A program made the position numbers and the translations under genes. DNA of 64,000 nt from positions 124,001-188,000 of the forward strand of contig NZ_VUMV01000004.1 of NCBI RefSeq assembly GCF_009696005.1. The letters are read 5' to 3'. Positions 15,209 to 24,117 of this stretch are shown piece after piece. Positions within the stretch are counted from its first letter, which is position 1; every line of letters starts with the position of its first letter. The DNA comes from Bilifractor porci (GTDB lineage: Bacteria; Bacillota; Clostridia; Lachnospirales; Lachnospiraceae). The notes below the pieces were generated by a model, which was not told the DNA's origin, searched no databases, and worked only from the letters and a program-made list of their open reading frames with translations.

Positions 15209-16941
15209 TATTCCTGATCCTCCGTGCTTTTTTCTTTTTGTTCCCCTGCCCTGCAGCCGGAAAGTTCCGAATCCGCGCCAGGAGTCCCCGGCGCATTTTC
15301 TATCGTAGAGGCGAACGCCGACAGACGCACGGAGGCGCTAGCGCAATCTCCCGCGCTGCTGTCTGTTTCCACGCTCACCAGTCTGCCGTTTTCGATCCTC
15401 AGGATATGATCTGCCCATTCCCGTACCACGCTGATGTCATGGCTGGAGAAGATAACAGTAAGGCCTTCTTCTTTTACCTTCTTCCGAAGCAGCCCCATGA
15501 TTTCCTGTGTCATGGCGTAGTCCTGCCCATAGGTCGGCTCGTCAAGCAGCAGAATCTTCTGGTCCCCGGCCAGCACGGCCAGTACGGCCAGCCTCCTCTG
15601 CTGTCCCTGACTGAGCATATACGGGGAATACTTCACATACTTCTCCAGATGGAATTCTGCCAGCAGGCGTCTGGCTTCTCTTTCCAATGCTTCGTTCTGC
15701 CGAGAGGATTCCGGACTGTTTTTCCACTTATCCGATTTTGTTTCCTTCCGGATTCTTTCTTCCGACTTCCGATTGTTTTCTCCGGCTCTCTTCTGCTGTT
15801 CCTGCAGCCCCGCCTTGATCTCATCCAGAACATTATTTGTCACAAACTGGTTGGATGGATTCTGAAAGACAATGCCCATCTGTGAGAATAGTTCCTTTTC
15901 CTTTACTGTTTTCAGTTCCCTGCCGCGCAGGAGGATAGAGCCCTCGTATGCCTGCTGCCGGAGCAGGGTGCGGAAAAGTGTTGTTTTTCCGCTTCCCGAT
16001 GCGCCCAGCAGCGCTGTCATTCTTCCGCCGTAGATCTCGCAGGCCGCATCTCTGATCAGATCTTGCTGTCCTTCTCTCTTCCGGAGAAGCGCCGGTTTAT
16101 TTCCGGCAAAAATATTCGTGTGATTTAAGCGGATTACCGCCTGCCCCGGTTTCTGCGCATCCTTCGGCTTTCTATCCGAAAACGGCCACTTCAGGCCTTC
16201 CTGTTCAAACAGGGCATGATAGTCCTTCAGATTGTCTGCGGTAATTCCTTCATGCATTCTGCCCCCGCTCTCCATGATCACAACCTGGTCCAGACAGCTC
16301 AGCCAGGGTTCCAGGTCATGTTCTACCGCAAGGATGGTCGTTCCGTATTTCTCATTCCATCCCTTCAGGATGGCAAGAATCCGGCCTGTCCACTCCGGGT
16401 CGATATTTGCAAAGGGTTCATCCAGGATCAGAATGCGGCTTCCCAGAAGGAGTATGCATGCCAGCTGTGCCTTCTGCTTTTCTCCCCCGGACAGGGTATG
16501 GAGTTCACGATCCAGATACTCTGTCATATGAAGTTTTTCGGCTGCCGAGAAAATCCGCCCGTCCATTTCTTCTCTGGGGCAGGATATATTCTCCAGACAG
16601 AAAGCCATCTCCCTGCGCAGAGTATCCATGCAGAACTGCAGGTCCGGGTTCTGGAACATCATGGTCATCTGACGTGCCCTCTGCGGAAAAGACAGCTCAC
16701 GAAGTTCTCTGCCCATCAGGCGGATCTGGCCTTCTTCCAGAACTCCGCCGTTTTCCGGATACAGGCCGGCAAGCACTGCCGCCAGCGTACTTTTTCCGCA
16801 TCCGCTTCTTCCCGTCAGGATCGTAATTTTTCCGGCTTCCAGATGAAAATTCACATGATCCAGGATATTCCTCTTATTCTGGGGGAAATACCGGAAGGAT
16901 ACATGATCAGCGGTCAGCGCGTCCAATTTCCACTTCCTCAT
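15208..16941 (-). CDS. ykoD: ECF transporter duplicated ATPase (YkoD-like)
   Basis: A 577-residue fusion of two ABC ATPase domains. Domain 1 has Walker A GRSGCGKST near 43-51, signature LSGGEKQKAQL and Walker B ILILDEPFANIDP. Domain 2 starts near 290 with Walker A GASGSGKTT, signature LSQGQQRRLAV and Walker B ILLLDEPTYGQD. A charged linker rich in Lys/Glu interrupts domain 2 near 380-420. The start is uncertain: ATG at 16941 begins MRKWKL, but a TTG five codons later follows GAGGAAG at good spacing. Both overlap the S-component gene, implying coupling. Confidence 0.87.
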   Translation of the reverse strand: MRKWKLDALTADHVSFRYFPQNKRNILDHVNFHLEAGKITILTGRSGCGKSTLAAVLAGLYPENGGVLEEGQIRLMGRELRELSFPQRARQMTMMFQNPDLQFCMDTLRREMAFCLENISCPREEMDGRIFSAAEKLHMTEYLDRELHTLSGGEKQKAQLACILLLGSRILILDEPFANIDPEWTGRILAILKGWNEKYGTTILAVEHDLEPWLSCLDQVVIMESGGRMHEGITADNLKDYHALFEQEGLKWPFSDRKPKDAQKPGQAVIRLNHTNIFAGNKPALLRKREGQQDLIRDAACEIYGGRMTALLGASGSGKTTLFRTLLRQQAYEGSILLRGRELKTVKEKELFSQMGIVFQNPSNQFVTNNVLDEIKAGLQEQQKRAGENNRKSEERIRKETKSDKWKNSPESSRQNEALEREARRLLAEFHLEKYVKYSPYMLSQGQQRRLAVLAVLAGDQKILLLDEPTYGQDYAMTQEIMGLLRKKVKEEGLTVIFSSHDISVVREWADHILRIENGRLVSVETDSSAGDCASASVRLSAFASTIENAPGTPGADSELSGCRAGEQKEKSTEDQE

Positions 16942-17620
16942 CCATATCCTGTCTGTTTGTCTGTCCCAGCGCGTAGGCATTCAGTACGCCTGCTTTTGCC
17001 AGTCCGTCCGCCAGAAGCTTTGTGATAAAGCCGGAAAAGATCAGCGCGCTGATCCAGCGGATCACAATCATGGTAATGATTATATTTGGAGCCAGCAGAT
17101 AATACTGGGAACGCACGGTATTCCAGGCATAGCCGATCAGCGCCGCAAAGGTAGCGCCCAGGAGCAGGCTCTTCAGATCATATTTTTTGTACCGGAAAAC
17201 CATAAAGCCAAGTTCAATGCTGAATCCCTGGACAAGCCCGCTCAGAATTACCATGGGACCAAACCAGTTTCCCATCAGCACTTCCAGCACGGACGCAATC
17301 AATTCCGCAACAATGCCCACTCCGGGTTTCTGAATAACATAGACGGCAAAAGCCGCCGCCATATACCATACGCCGAAGATGGGCTCATAGCCGATTGCTC
17401 CCCAGCCGCTTGGGGTGAGCGCTGTAGTCAGAAAAAGTCCCAGATAATCCATGCCCAGATATACAAAGGAAAAAAGGACTCCCACAATGGCGACCATCAG
17501 GATATCCTTCAGCTTCCATCCCTCTTTCTTCTTCACATCTGCATTTCCATTCTTAACCGGCGTTTCCACCTCATCCGCCGCCGCGCTTCCGGCAGCAGCC
17601 ATTTTTTCGTTTTTCTCCAT
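16907..17620 (-). CDS. ykoE: ECF transporter S component, YkoE family
   Basis: A 237-residue membrane protein with five or six hydrophobic helices. It binds the vitamin precursor and delivers it to the EcfT-ATPase module. The sequence from WKLKDILMVAIVGVLFSFVY to the end matches the YkoE group for thiamine or hydroxymethylpyrimidine. The first 40 residues form a polar, Ala/Lys-rich cytoplasmic tail. I start at the ATG of MEKNEK at 17620 with GGGAG just upstream; the frame's extension further upstream runs into the structured gap. Regulation is by the TPP riboswitch of the operon. Confidence 0.85.
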   Translation of the reverse strand: MEKNEKMAAAGSAAADEVETPVKNGNADVKKKEGWKLKDILMVAIVGVLFSFVYLGMDYLGLFLTTALTPSGWGAIGYEPIFGVWYMAAAFAVYVIQKPGVGIVAELIASVLEVLMGNWFGPMVILSGLVQGFSIELGFMVFRYKKYDLKSLLLGATFAALIGYAWNTVRSQYYLLAPNIIITMIVIRWISALIFSGFITKLLADGLAKAGVLNAYALGQTNRQDMDEEVEIGRADR

Positions 17621-17864
17621 TTTCTCCCTCTCCAATCTCTGTTTTCTGTCTTTAATCCCTACCGTGTCAAAAGTCCGGCACCACGCATGTCTGCATGCAG
17701 GTGGTAAAGGAGACATTTACATGTCCTAAATGAGGCGCTTTTGTGGTGCGTAAGCGTTACGAAAATGCCGGATAGAGCCGCGTGGTGGGACTGCAAAGCT
17801 CCGAAACCACGCGTTATTATAAATGGGTGGTGACAGACGCCTATGACACCCATCGATAAGGCAA
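17621..17864 (-). other. Structured intercistronic region between ykoF and ykoE
   Basis: This 244-bp gap carries several stems: CGCGTGGT/ACCACGCG (17779-17786 with 17806-17813), GCACCAC/GTGGTGC (17678-17684 with 17743-17749) enclosed by TCCGGCA/TGCCGGA (17674-17680 with 17766-17772, alternative pairing), GCATG/CATGC near 17685-17698 and GACAT/ATGTC near 17712-17725. A GGGTG/CACCC stem follows the ykoF stop. No gene is visible. Confidence 0.5.
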
Positions 17865-18497
17865 TTACAGTGCCTGCTCCTCCGACAGATTTACCGCAAA
17901 TGTAATCTCCATAATATAATGGCTGACAGCGTCCTCGCAGTATGCGGATGCTTCCTCCAGGAATGAGAAAATATCCTGTACATCTCCCTTCAGGACCGTT
18001 ACGTAGTGCGCGGTCCTGTCGTAGATTCCCAGATCAATGGAACGATTTACCACATCCGCAATGTATCTCATATAATCCGGAATCCCCATCGGGTAGAGGG
18101 CGAATTTTACCACCGTCGGAAAGTGTATGTCGGCAATAAAGGATTCGTTTACCAGATTGTCATCCAGCGCCATGTAGGAATCCGCCAGCGTATCGCCCGG
18201 GCAGCCCTTTGACACCGTCGCCTCCATTGTCATATGGACGCCTTCTGTGTAAGCGTTGATAAAACAGGCCTTCAGCGCGTCCCACACATGTATTCTTCTG
18301 CCCCGATAAATGGTTGACAGTTCATCCGTATCCGACCAGACCTTGGAAGTATCCGTTTTCTTAACAGCTCCCAGAATAATGTCAATAAACCGGTCACTCA
18401 TAGGCGCAAGGCTGAAACGGCATCCTGTCAGTGTGTGATCGGCAGAGATTGAGCAGGTCAGCTTTTCCCCGTAATCCACATGTTTCTTACTATTCAT
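17865..18497 (-). CDS. ykoF: YkoF-type thiamine/HMP-binding protein
   Basis: A 210-residue soluble protein of the YkoF family, whose B. subtilis member binds thiamine and hydroxymethylpyrimidine with two ACT-like/MTH1187-like half domains. The family pattern is visible from GCRFSLAPMSDRFIDIILGA near residue 25 and again in the second half (FALYPMG...YMRYIADVV). I start at the ATG of MNSKK (18497), preceded by AGAGG; an upstream ATG at 18530 adds eleven residues. It is the first gene after the riboswitch and a nested hairpin element. It may deliver or sense the ligand for YkoEDC. Confidence 0.85.
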   Translation of the reverse strand: MNSKKHVDYGEKLTCSISADHTLTGCRFSLAPMSDRFIDIILGAVKKTDTSKVWSDTDELSTIYRGRRIHVWDALKACFINAYTEGVHMTMEATVSKGCPGDTLADSYMALDDNLVNESFIADIHFPTVVKFALYPMGIPDYMRYIADVVNRSIDLGIYDRTAHYVTVLKGDVQDIFSFLEEASAYCEDAVSHYIMEITFAVNLSEEQAL

Positions 18498-18538
18498 CCT
18501 AAACCTCTTCTTTTCGCAGCTCTTTTGCATCGCCAGGT

Positions 18539-18722
18539 ACTATATAAGTCCTCCGCGCTGCTCCGCTGCTTTCAGCAGTTCTCGCATCGCTAACAGGTAT
18601 TCGCATTTCCGTGCCGCTTACACGTCACTCCATGCTCATACCTGTTGTCGTCGCTAATGTTCTTGCCCATTGGTGAGCAAGCTCCCCATGGGGCAAGAAC
18701 ATTGCGACTGGACTTATACAGT
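18539..18722 (-). ncRNA. Nested inverted-repeat element in the ykoF leader
   Basis: A 13-bp terminal inverted repeat (18710-18722 with 18539-18551) closes 158 bases of three hairpins. In minus-strand RNA the closing stem is complete with one G-U pair. Inside are hairpin A (GTCGC plus 13 pairs, about 18649-18707), hairpin B (nine-pair AACAGGTAT/ATACCTGTT stem with two inner stems, about 18592-18646) and hairpin C (CTGCT-TTC-AGCAG, about 18565-18577). It lies between the riboswitch terminator and ykoF. It may be a structured RNA or a miniature mobile element; I do not recognise the family. Confidence 0.6.
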
Positions 18723-18723
18723 A

Positions 18724-18756
18724 AAAATCCTCCTGGGTTACAGGAGGATTTTCGCA
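18724..18756 (-). terminator. Riboswitch-linked terminator
   Basis: In minus-strand RNA AAAATCCTCCTG-TAACC-CAGGAGGATTTTT forms a strong stem with a U-run, directly 3' of the TPP aptamer. This fits transcription attenuation when thiamine pyrophosphate is bound. Confidence 0.88.
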
Positions 18757-18770
18757 CACAAAATACAGTT

Positions 18771-18950
18771 ACTTCCCTTCGCTGGAATTATCCAGATCAG
18801 GTATTAAGGGTCAGCAGTTTCCTTCTTCTGTCTCTCTTCTTCCGGAAACCGGCGCCGCAGTCAGATGCGGTTCCTTCCGTTTTCCGGGACAGAGAATAGA
18901 TACAGACAGGCATCAGAAACTGCACTCTCAGCAGCAGCTCCCCCAGCAGG
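18771..18950 (-). promoter_or_regulatory. TPP riboswitch with an enlarged P3 arm
   Basis: The conserved THI elements are present on the minus strand: GGGGGAGC and CTGAGA at the 5' side (18926-18945), then GACCCTTAATACCTGATCTG and GATAATTCCAGCGAAGGGAA at the 3' side (18772-18811). The two parts are separated by about 100 bases closed by GCAGTTTC/GAAACTGC (18916-18923 with 18814-18821), an extended P3. It senses thiamine pyrophosphate and should shut off the yko operon through the adjacent terminator. Confidence 0.92.
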
Positions 18951-18954
18951 TATA

Positions 18955-18982
18955 AAAATATTCAGTTATTGCTCACCAGCAA
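18955..18982 (-). promoter_or_regulatory. Candidate promoter of the yko operon
   Basis: TTGCTG (18977-18982), 16 bases and TATTTT (18955-18960) on the minus strand would start RNA at about the 5' edge of the riboswitch. The -10 match is weak; position is the main support. Confidence 0.45.
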
Positions 18983-19066
18983 GCTTCCTTCCGGACACCG
19001 TGTTCTCAGTCCGGCGGATTTTTTCCGGATCCGAACCGCAAAAATACAGCGACCCGTTGGACAAAT

Positions 19067-21703
19067 TTATTTCCTACTTTGTTTGATAGCAGCCTGAGCC
19101 GCGGCAAGGCGTGCGATCGGCACACGATACGGCGAGCAGGATACATAGTCAAGCCCGATGCTGTTGCAGAACTCTACCGAGGACGGATCTCCGCCGTGCT
19201 CTCCGCAGATTCCGATGGAGATGTCCGGACGTGTCTCATGTCCCAGCTTAACAGCCAGCTTCATCAGCTTGCCGACTCCATCCTGATCCAGCTTTGCAAA
19301 CGGATCGTTCTCAAGAATCTTCTTATCGTAGTAAGCATCCAGGAATTTTCCTGCGTCGTCACGGGAGAATCCGAATGTCATCTGGGTCAGATCGTTGGTT
19401 CCGAAGCAGAAGAACTCTGCCTCCTTCGCGATCTCATCTGCTGTGATGGCAGCTCTCGGAATCTCGATCATGGTTCCGACCTTATACTTCATATCGGAAC
19501 CGGCAGCTTTCAGCTCTGCGTCCGCGGTCTCCACGATGATGTTCTTAACGAATGCCATCTCTTTGTCGATTCCAACCAGCGGAACCTCCAGCTCCGGAAC
19601 AATGGTCCAGTCCGGATGCTTCTTCTGTACGTTCAGAGCCGCACGGATGACAGCCTTGGTCTGCATAACTGCGATTTCCGGATAGGTAATCGGCAGACGG
19701 CATCCACGATGACCCATCATCGGGTTTGCTTCCTTCAGGCCGGCGATAATTCCCTTAACCTGTTCTACTGTCTTGCCCTTTGCCTTGGCAAGCTTCTCGA
19801 TATCTTCCTCATCCTTCGGAACGAACTCATGAAGCGGCGGATCCAGGAAACGGATGGTTACCGGATCTCCTTCCATTGCCTCGAACAGCTGCTCGAAGTC
19901 TCCCTGCTGCAGCGGAAGGATCTTATCCAGAGCTGCCTCTCTCTCTTCCTTGGTATCGGAAACGATCATCTCGCGGAAAGCGTCAATTCTGTTTCCGGAG
20001 AAGAACATATGCTCGGTACGGCAAAGGCCGATTCCCTGTGCGCCAAGCTCTCTTGCTTTCTTTGCGTCTGTCGGTGTATCCGCGTTGGTGCGGACCTGCA
20101 TGGTGCGGATCTCATCTGCCCACTCCATGATGGCAGCGAAATCGTCATCCTCTACAGCACCTTCCTGAACCGGAAGAGCTCCGTCATAGATGTTTCCGGT
20201 AGACCCGTCGAAGGAAATGACATCTCCCTCTTTGTAGGTCTTTCCGCCAAGAGTAAAGGATTTCTCATCCTCTGCAAATACGATGTCGGAGCAGCCTGCT
20301 ACGCAGCATGCGCCCATTCCACGGGCAACAACAGCCGCGTGGCTGGTCATACCGCCGCGGGCGGTCAGGATACCCTGGGCAGCCTTCATTCCCTCAATAT
20401 CTTCCGGAGAGGTCTCACGGCGGACAAGCACTACCTTCTCGCCGTTCTGCGCCTGCTTCTTTGCCTCTTCTGCCGTAAATACAATTTTTCCGCATGCGGC
20501 GCCCGGAGCAGCCGGAAGTCCCTTGCCGACCTGGGTTGCCTTCTTAACAGTATCCTTGGAGAAGGATCCGTGAAGCAGTGTATCCAGGTTTCTGGGCTCT
20601 ACGGAGAGAACAGCCTGCTTCTTGTCGATCATTCCCTCATTTACCATGTCGTGAGCGATCTTCAGAGCTGCCTTTGCAGTTCTCTTGCCATTACGGCACT
20701 GCAGCATATAGAGTTTTCCATCCTCGATGGTGAACTCCATGTCCTGCATATCTCTGTAGTGATCTTCCAGCTTGTTGGCGATGTCGATCAGCTCATCGTA
20801 GATCTCCGGAAGAGTCTTCTTGATCTCCTCGATCTTCATAGGTGTGCGGACACCGGAAACGACGTCCTCGCCCTGTGCGTTCATCAGAACCTCTGCGTAG
20901 AACTTGTTCTCTCCGGTTGCAGGATCACGGGTAAACGCAACACCGGATCCGGATGTCGGTCCCATATTACCGAATGCCATCATCTGTACGTTAACGGCAG
21001 TTCCCCAGGAATACGGGATATCATTGTCGCGGCGATAAACGTTTGCGCGCGGATTATCCCAGCTGCGGAATACAGCCTTTACAGCCTCGATCAGCTGTAC
21101 CTTCGGATCGTCCGGGAAGTCCTTTCCGATCGCGTCTTTATATTTTGCCTTGAACTGGTTTGCCAGATCCTTCAGATCCTCCGCATCCAGATCTACGTCG
21201 TTCTGAACGCCTTTTTCTGCTTTCTTTGCGTCAATCAGCTTCTCAAATTCGCTCTTGGAAACTTCCATAACGACATCGGAGAACATCTGGATGAATCTTC
21301 TGTAGCAGTCCCATGCCCAGCGCGGATTGTTGGATTTTGCCGCCAGAGTTTCCACTACCTCTTCGTTCAGTCCGAGGTTCAGAATGGTATCCATCATGCC
21401 AGGCATAGAAGCACGTGCGCCGGAACGGACAGAAACCAGAAGCGGATTCTCCTTGGAAGCAAATTTCTTGCCGGTGATCTCTTCCATTTTGCCGATGTAC
21501 TCTGCAATCTGGCCTCTGATCTCATCGTTGATCTGCCTTCCATCCTCATAGTACTGTGTGCAGGCCTCAGTGGTAATGGTGAAGCCCTGCGGAACGGGAA
21601 GACCCAGGTTGGTCATCTCCGCAAGGTTTGCGCCCTTGCCGCCGAGCAGCTCGCGCATATCCTTGTTGCCCTCTGTGAACAGATAGACCCATTTTCTAGC
21701 CAT
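19067..21703 (-). CDS. ppdK: Pyruvate, phosphate dikinase
   Basis: An 878-residue enzyme interconverting pyruvate + ATP + Pi and phosphoenolpyruvate + AMP + PPi. The N-terminal ATP-grasp part starts MARKWVYLF; the swivelling phosphohistidine domain has GGMTSHAAVVARGMG near residue 455 with the catalytic His; the C-terminal PEP barrel ends with GICGEHGGDP and the Cys in SCSPYRVP. ATG at 21703 is preceded by TAGGAGG. It lies just downstream of gap-pgk-tpiA but has its own promoter. In many Clostridia PPDK works in glycolysis or in pyruvate-PEP cycling alongside pyruvate kinase. No clear terminator follows its stop codon. Confidence 0.97.
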   Translation of the reverse strand: MARKWVYLFTEGNKDMRELLGGKGANLAEMTNLGLPVPQGFTITTEACTQYYEDGRQINDEIRGQIAEYIGKMEEITGKKFASKENPLLVSVRSGARASMPGMMDTILNLGLNEEVVETLAAKSNNPRWAWDCYRRFIQMFSDVVMEVSKSEFEKLIDAKKAEKGVQNDVDLDAEDLKDLANQFKAKYKDAIGKDFPDDPKVQLIEAVKAVFRSWDNPRANVYRRDNDIPYSWGTAVNVQMMAFGNMGPTSGSGVAFTRDPATGENKFYAEVLMNAQGEDVVSGVRTPMKIEEIKKTLPEIYDELIDIANKLEDHYRDMQDMEFTIEDGKLYMLQCRNGKRTAKAALKIAHDMVNEGMIDKKQAVLSVEPRNLDTLLHGSFSKDTVKKATQVGKGLPAAPGAACGKIVFTAEEAKKQAQNGEKVVLVRRETSPEDIEGMKAAQGILTARGGMTSHAAVVARGMGACCVAGCSDIVFAEDEKSFTLGGKTYKEGDVISFDGSTGNIYDGALPVQEGAVEDDDFAAIMEWADEIRTMQVRTNADTPTDAKKARELGAQGIGLCRTEHMFFSGNRIDAFREMIVSDTKEEREAALDKILPLQQGDFEQLFEAMEGDPVTIRFLDPPLHEFVPKDEEDIEKLAKAKGKTVEQVKGIIAGLKEANPMMGHRGCRLPITYPEIAVMQTKAVIRAALNVQKKHPDWTIVPELEVPLVGIDKEMAFVKNIIVETADAELKAAGSDMKYKVGTMIEIPRAAITADEIAKEAEFFCFGTNDLTQMTFGFSRDDAGKFLDAYYDKKILENDPFAKLDQDGVGKLMKLAVKLGHETRPDISIGICGEHGGDPSSVEFCNSIGLDYVSCSPYRVPIARLAAAQAAIKQSRK

Positions 21704-21780
21704 TCTACAAATTCCTCCTAAACTGTTGTGTAATAAATAATAGGTATTACGTGATAAATATTAAGTATGCATGCAGAATT

Positions 21781-21808
21781 ATTTTAACATGAAAAGCAGG
21801 AACGTCAA
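21781..21808 (-). promoter_or_regulatory. ppdK promoter
   Basis: TTGACG (21803-21808), 16 bases and TAAAAT (21781-21786) on the minus strand. An AT-rich leader of about 70 bases follows before TAGGAGG and the ppdK start. Confidence 0.75.
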
Positions 21809-21917
21809 GGCACAAAGCGAAAGACATTCCTGTTTTTCATTTATTTTCCTCCGGAGACCGGTGAGATGCATAGTCCCGGTTTTCCGGAGTTCTGTGCAAC
21901 CCGGACGTGAGACCGGC

Positions 21918-22670
21918 TTACTTGTTGTAATTAACAATCTGGCCGAAATCGGCTTTCAGGGAAGCGCCGCCGATCAGTCCGCCGTCGATATCCGGCTTAG
22001 CCAGAAGCTCTTTGCAGTTTCCCGCGTTCATGGAACCGCCGTACTGGATGCGGATTTTCTCTGCGGTATCGGTATCATAGATCTCTGCGATGGTATCGCG
22101 GATGCCCTTGCAGACCTCCTCGGCCTGATCAGCAGTCGCGGTTTTTCCGGTGCCGATCGCCCAGATCGGCTCGTAGGCAATCACCATGGTCTTTGCCTGC
22201 TCCGCGGTAACTCCCTGCAGATCGGACTTAATCTGAAGGCGGATCCAGTCCATGGTCACACCGGTCTCCCGCTGCTCCAGAGACTCGCCGCAGCAGAGAA
22301 TCGGGGTAAGGCCCTTCTCAAAGGCTTTTTTCACTTTTCTGTTCAGGAAAGCGTCATCCTCACTGTAATATCCGCGTCTCTCGGAGTGTCCGATGATAAC
22401 ATATTTCACTCCGGCGTCCACCAGCATGTCTCCAGAGATTTCTCCCGTGTACGCGCCCTTGTCCTGATCGGAAATGTTCTCCGCGCCTACCGCTACGTTT
22501 GTTCCCTTTACCGCTTCTACAACGGTGGTAATATCAACAGCGGGAACGCAGTACACAACATCCACATCCGGATTGTTTACGAGCGGCTTCAGAAGCTCCA
22601 CCAGCTCCTTTGCCTCGCTCGGTGTCTTGTTCATTTTCCAGTTGCCGGCAATAATTTTACGTCTTGCCAT
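21918..22670 (-). CDS. tpiA: Triose-phosphate isomerase
   Basis: A 250-residue TIM barrel interconverting dihydroxyacetone phosphate and glyceraldehyde 3-phosphate. The catalytic His is in [10 protein letters not shown] (near residue 95) and the catalytic Glu in [13 protein letters not shown] (near 168); the phosphate-binding YGGSMN and GGLIGGASL segments are intact. It follows pgk after 132 bases and completes the gap-pgk-tpiA glycolytic series. A hairpin with CTCCGG/CCGGAG arms lies downstream near 21850-21895 but has no U-run on the minus strand, so readthrough into ppdK is possible. Confidence 0.97.
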   Translation of the reverse strand: MARRKIIAGNWKMNKTPSEAKELVELLKPLVNNPDVDVVYCVPAVDITTVVEAVKGTNVAVGAENISDQDKGAYTGEISGDMLVDAGVKYVIIGHSERRGYYSEDDAFLNRKVKKAFEKGLTPILCCGESLEQRETGVTMDWIRLQIKSDLQGVTAEQAKTMVIAYEPIWAIGTGKTATADQAEEVCKGIRDTIAEIYDTDTAEKIRIQYGGSMNAGNCKELLAKPDIDGGLIGGASLKADFGQIVNYNK

Positions 22671-22802
22671 GATATGGCCTCCTTCTATAACCCACTTGCC
22701 CGGAACAGGCGGGTGCCTGTTCCACGCTTACAGTCTTTCGTTTTTCCTACGTGTATAGAACTTTGCAGTAAACTAAGTTTTATGTAAACTGCCGGACGGA
22801 AC

Positions 22803-24017
22803 TCAGTCCTTGTCGTTCGCCGCCGCAACTCCCGGAAGCTCCTTGCCCTCCAGGAATTCCAGGGAAGCTCCGCCGCCGGTGGAGATATGGCTCATCTTGT
22901 CACCGTAGCCGAGCTGGTTAACCGCAGCCGCGGAATCTCCGCCGCCGATAATTGTGGTCGCATCGGTCTCCGCAAGAGCGGCTGCCACAGCCTTGGTTCC
23001 TGCAGCGAGAGTCGGGTTCTCGAATACGCCCATCGGTCCGTTCCAGACAACGGTCTTTGCGGTCTTGACAGCGTCCGCGTACAGGGCAATGGTCTTGGGT
23101 CCGATATCCGCACCTTCCTGATCCGCCGGAATCTTATCCGCATCCACAACAACAGTCTTGACCGGGGCGTCAATCGGGTCCGGGAACTCCGGAATGCAGA
23201 CGGTATCAACCGGAAGAAGCAGCTTCTTGCCCAGCTTCTCCGCTTTTTCAATCATTTCCCTGCAGTAATCAACCTTGCTCTCATCCAGAAGGGATTTTCC
23301 GACTTCGTAGCCCTTTGCCTTCAGGAAGGTATAGGCCATGCCGCCTCCGATAATCAGCGTATCGCATTTCTCCAGGAGGTTGTTGATAACATTCAGCTTA
23401 TCGGCAACCTTTGCCCCGCCGAGAATGGCGACAAACGGGCGAACCGGATTCTCTACGGCATTTCCGAGGAAGTTGATCTCCTTCTGCATCAGATATCCGA
23501 CGACGCAGGTCTTGATGTATTTGGTTACGCCGACGTTGGAGCAGTGCGCGCGGTGGGCGGTTCCGAACGCGTCATTGACAAAGACATCTGCCAGGGATGC
23601 CAGATCCTTGGAGAAAGCGTCTTCGTTCTTTGTCTCTTCTTTGCGGAAACGTGTGTTCTCCAGAAGGATAATATCTCCATCCTTCATCTGGTCCACTGCC
23701 GCGCGGACATTGTCATCCACAACAACGGGACTGGGTACGAACTTCACTTCCTGTCCGAGAAGCTCGGAGAGACGGACTGCCACCGGCGCAAGCGTCTTTG
23801 TCTTTTTATCCTCTTCGGTTTTCACCTTTCCCAGATGGGAGCAGAGAATAATCTTACCGCCGTCGGCAACCAGCTTTTTAATGGTAGGAAGAGCGGCTAC
23901 CAGACGGTTCTCGTCGGTAATCTTTCCATCCTTGAGCGGAACGTTGAAATCACAGCGGACCAGCACACGCTGTCCCTTTACATTAATGTCATCTACAGAT
24001 TTTTTGTTTAATCCCAT
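22803..24017 (-). CDS. pgk: Phosphoglycerate kinase
   Basis: A 404-residue enzyme making ATP from 1,3-bisphosphoglycerate. Visible landmarks are [13 protein letters not shown] near residue 15-27, SHLGK, the hinge region [10 protein letters not shown] and the nucleotide site [13 protein letters not shown] near 370. I start at the ATG of MGLNKK (24017), preceded by AAAGGAG; a 22-codon extension upstream reads through the gap-pgk hairpin. It follows gap by about 100 bases, which contain a GC-rich stem. Confidence 0.97.
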   Translation of the reverse strand: MGLNKKSVDDINVKGQRVLVRCDFNVPLKDGKITDENRLVAALPTIKKLVADGGKIILCSHLGKVKTEEDKKTKTLAPVAVRLSELLGQEVKFVPSPVVVDDNVRAAVDQMKDGDIILLENTRFRKEETKNEDAFSKDLASLADVFVNDAFGTAHRAHCSNVGVTKYIKTCVVGYLMQKEINFLGNAVENPVRPFVAILGGAKVADKLNVINNLLEKCDTLIIGGGMAYTFLKAKGYEVGKSLLDESKVDYCREMIEKAEKLGKKLLLPVDTVCIPEFPDPIDAPVKTVVVDADKIPADQEGADIGPKTIALYADAVKTAKTVVWNGPMGVFENPTLAAGTKAVAAALAETDATTIIGGGDSAAAVNQLGYGDKMSHISTGGGASLEFLEGKELPGVAAANDKD

Positions 24018-24067
24018 GACTTTCACTCCTTTACTGCCTGTAATACCAATTTTTTCATAACCGAAAC

Positions 24068-24096
24068 GAGGGCCCGGTCCCACGGGCCGGACCCTC
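24068..24096 (-). other. GC-rich hairpin between gap and pgk
   Basis: GAGGGTCCGG pairs with CCGGGCCCTC (one G-U pair) around a short loop, downstream of the gap stop. It is not followed by a U-run on the minus strand, so it is more likely an RNA-stability or processing stem than a terminator. Confidence 0.55.
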
Positions 24097-24117
24097 GCAA
24101 GGTCTTCGATCGAAAAA

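Noticed and set aside
19079-21721. An 880-codon open frame antisense to ppdK, and similar long antisense frames over sbcC, dnaE and argS
   Set aside because: They mirror highly expressed genes on the minus strand with matching codon periodicity, have no recognisable domains and no ribosome binding sites.
21850-21895. Terminator after tpiA
   Set aside because: The CTCCGG/CCGGAG stem is followed by GAAAATAAAT rather than a U-run on the minus strand.
24068-24096. Terminator between gap and pgk
   Set aside because: The stem is strong but not followed by a U-run on the minus strand, and pgk has no separate clear promoter, so readthrough is more likely.
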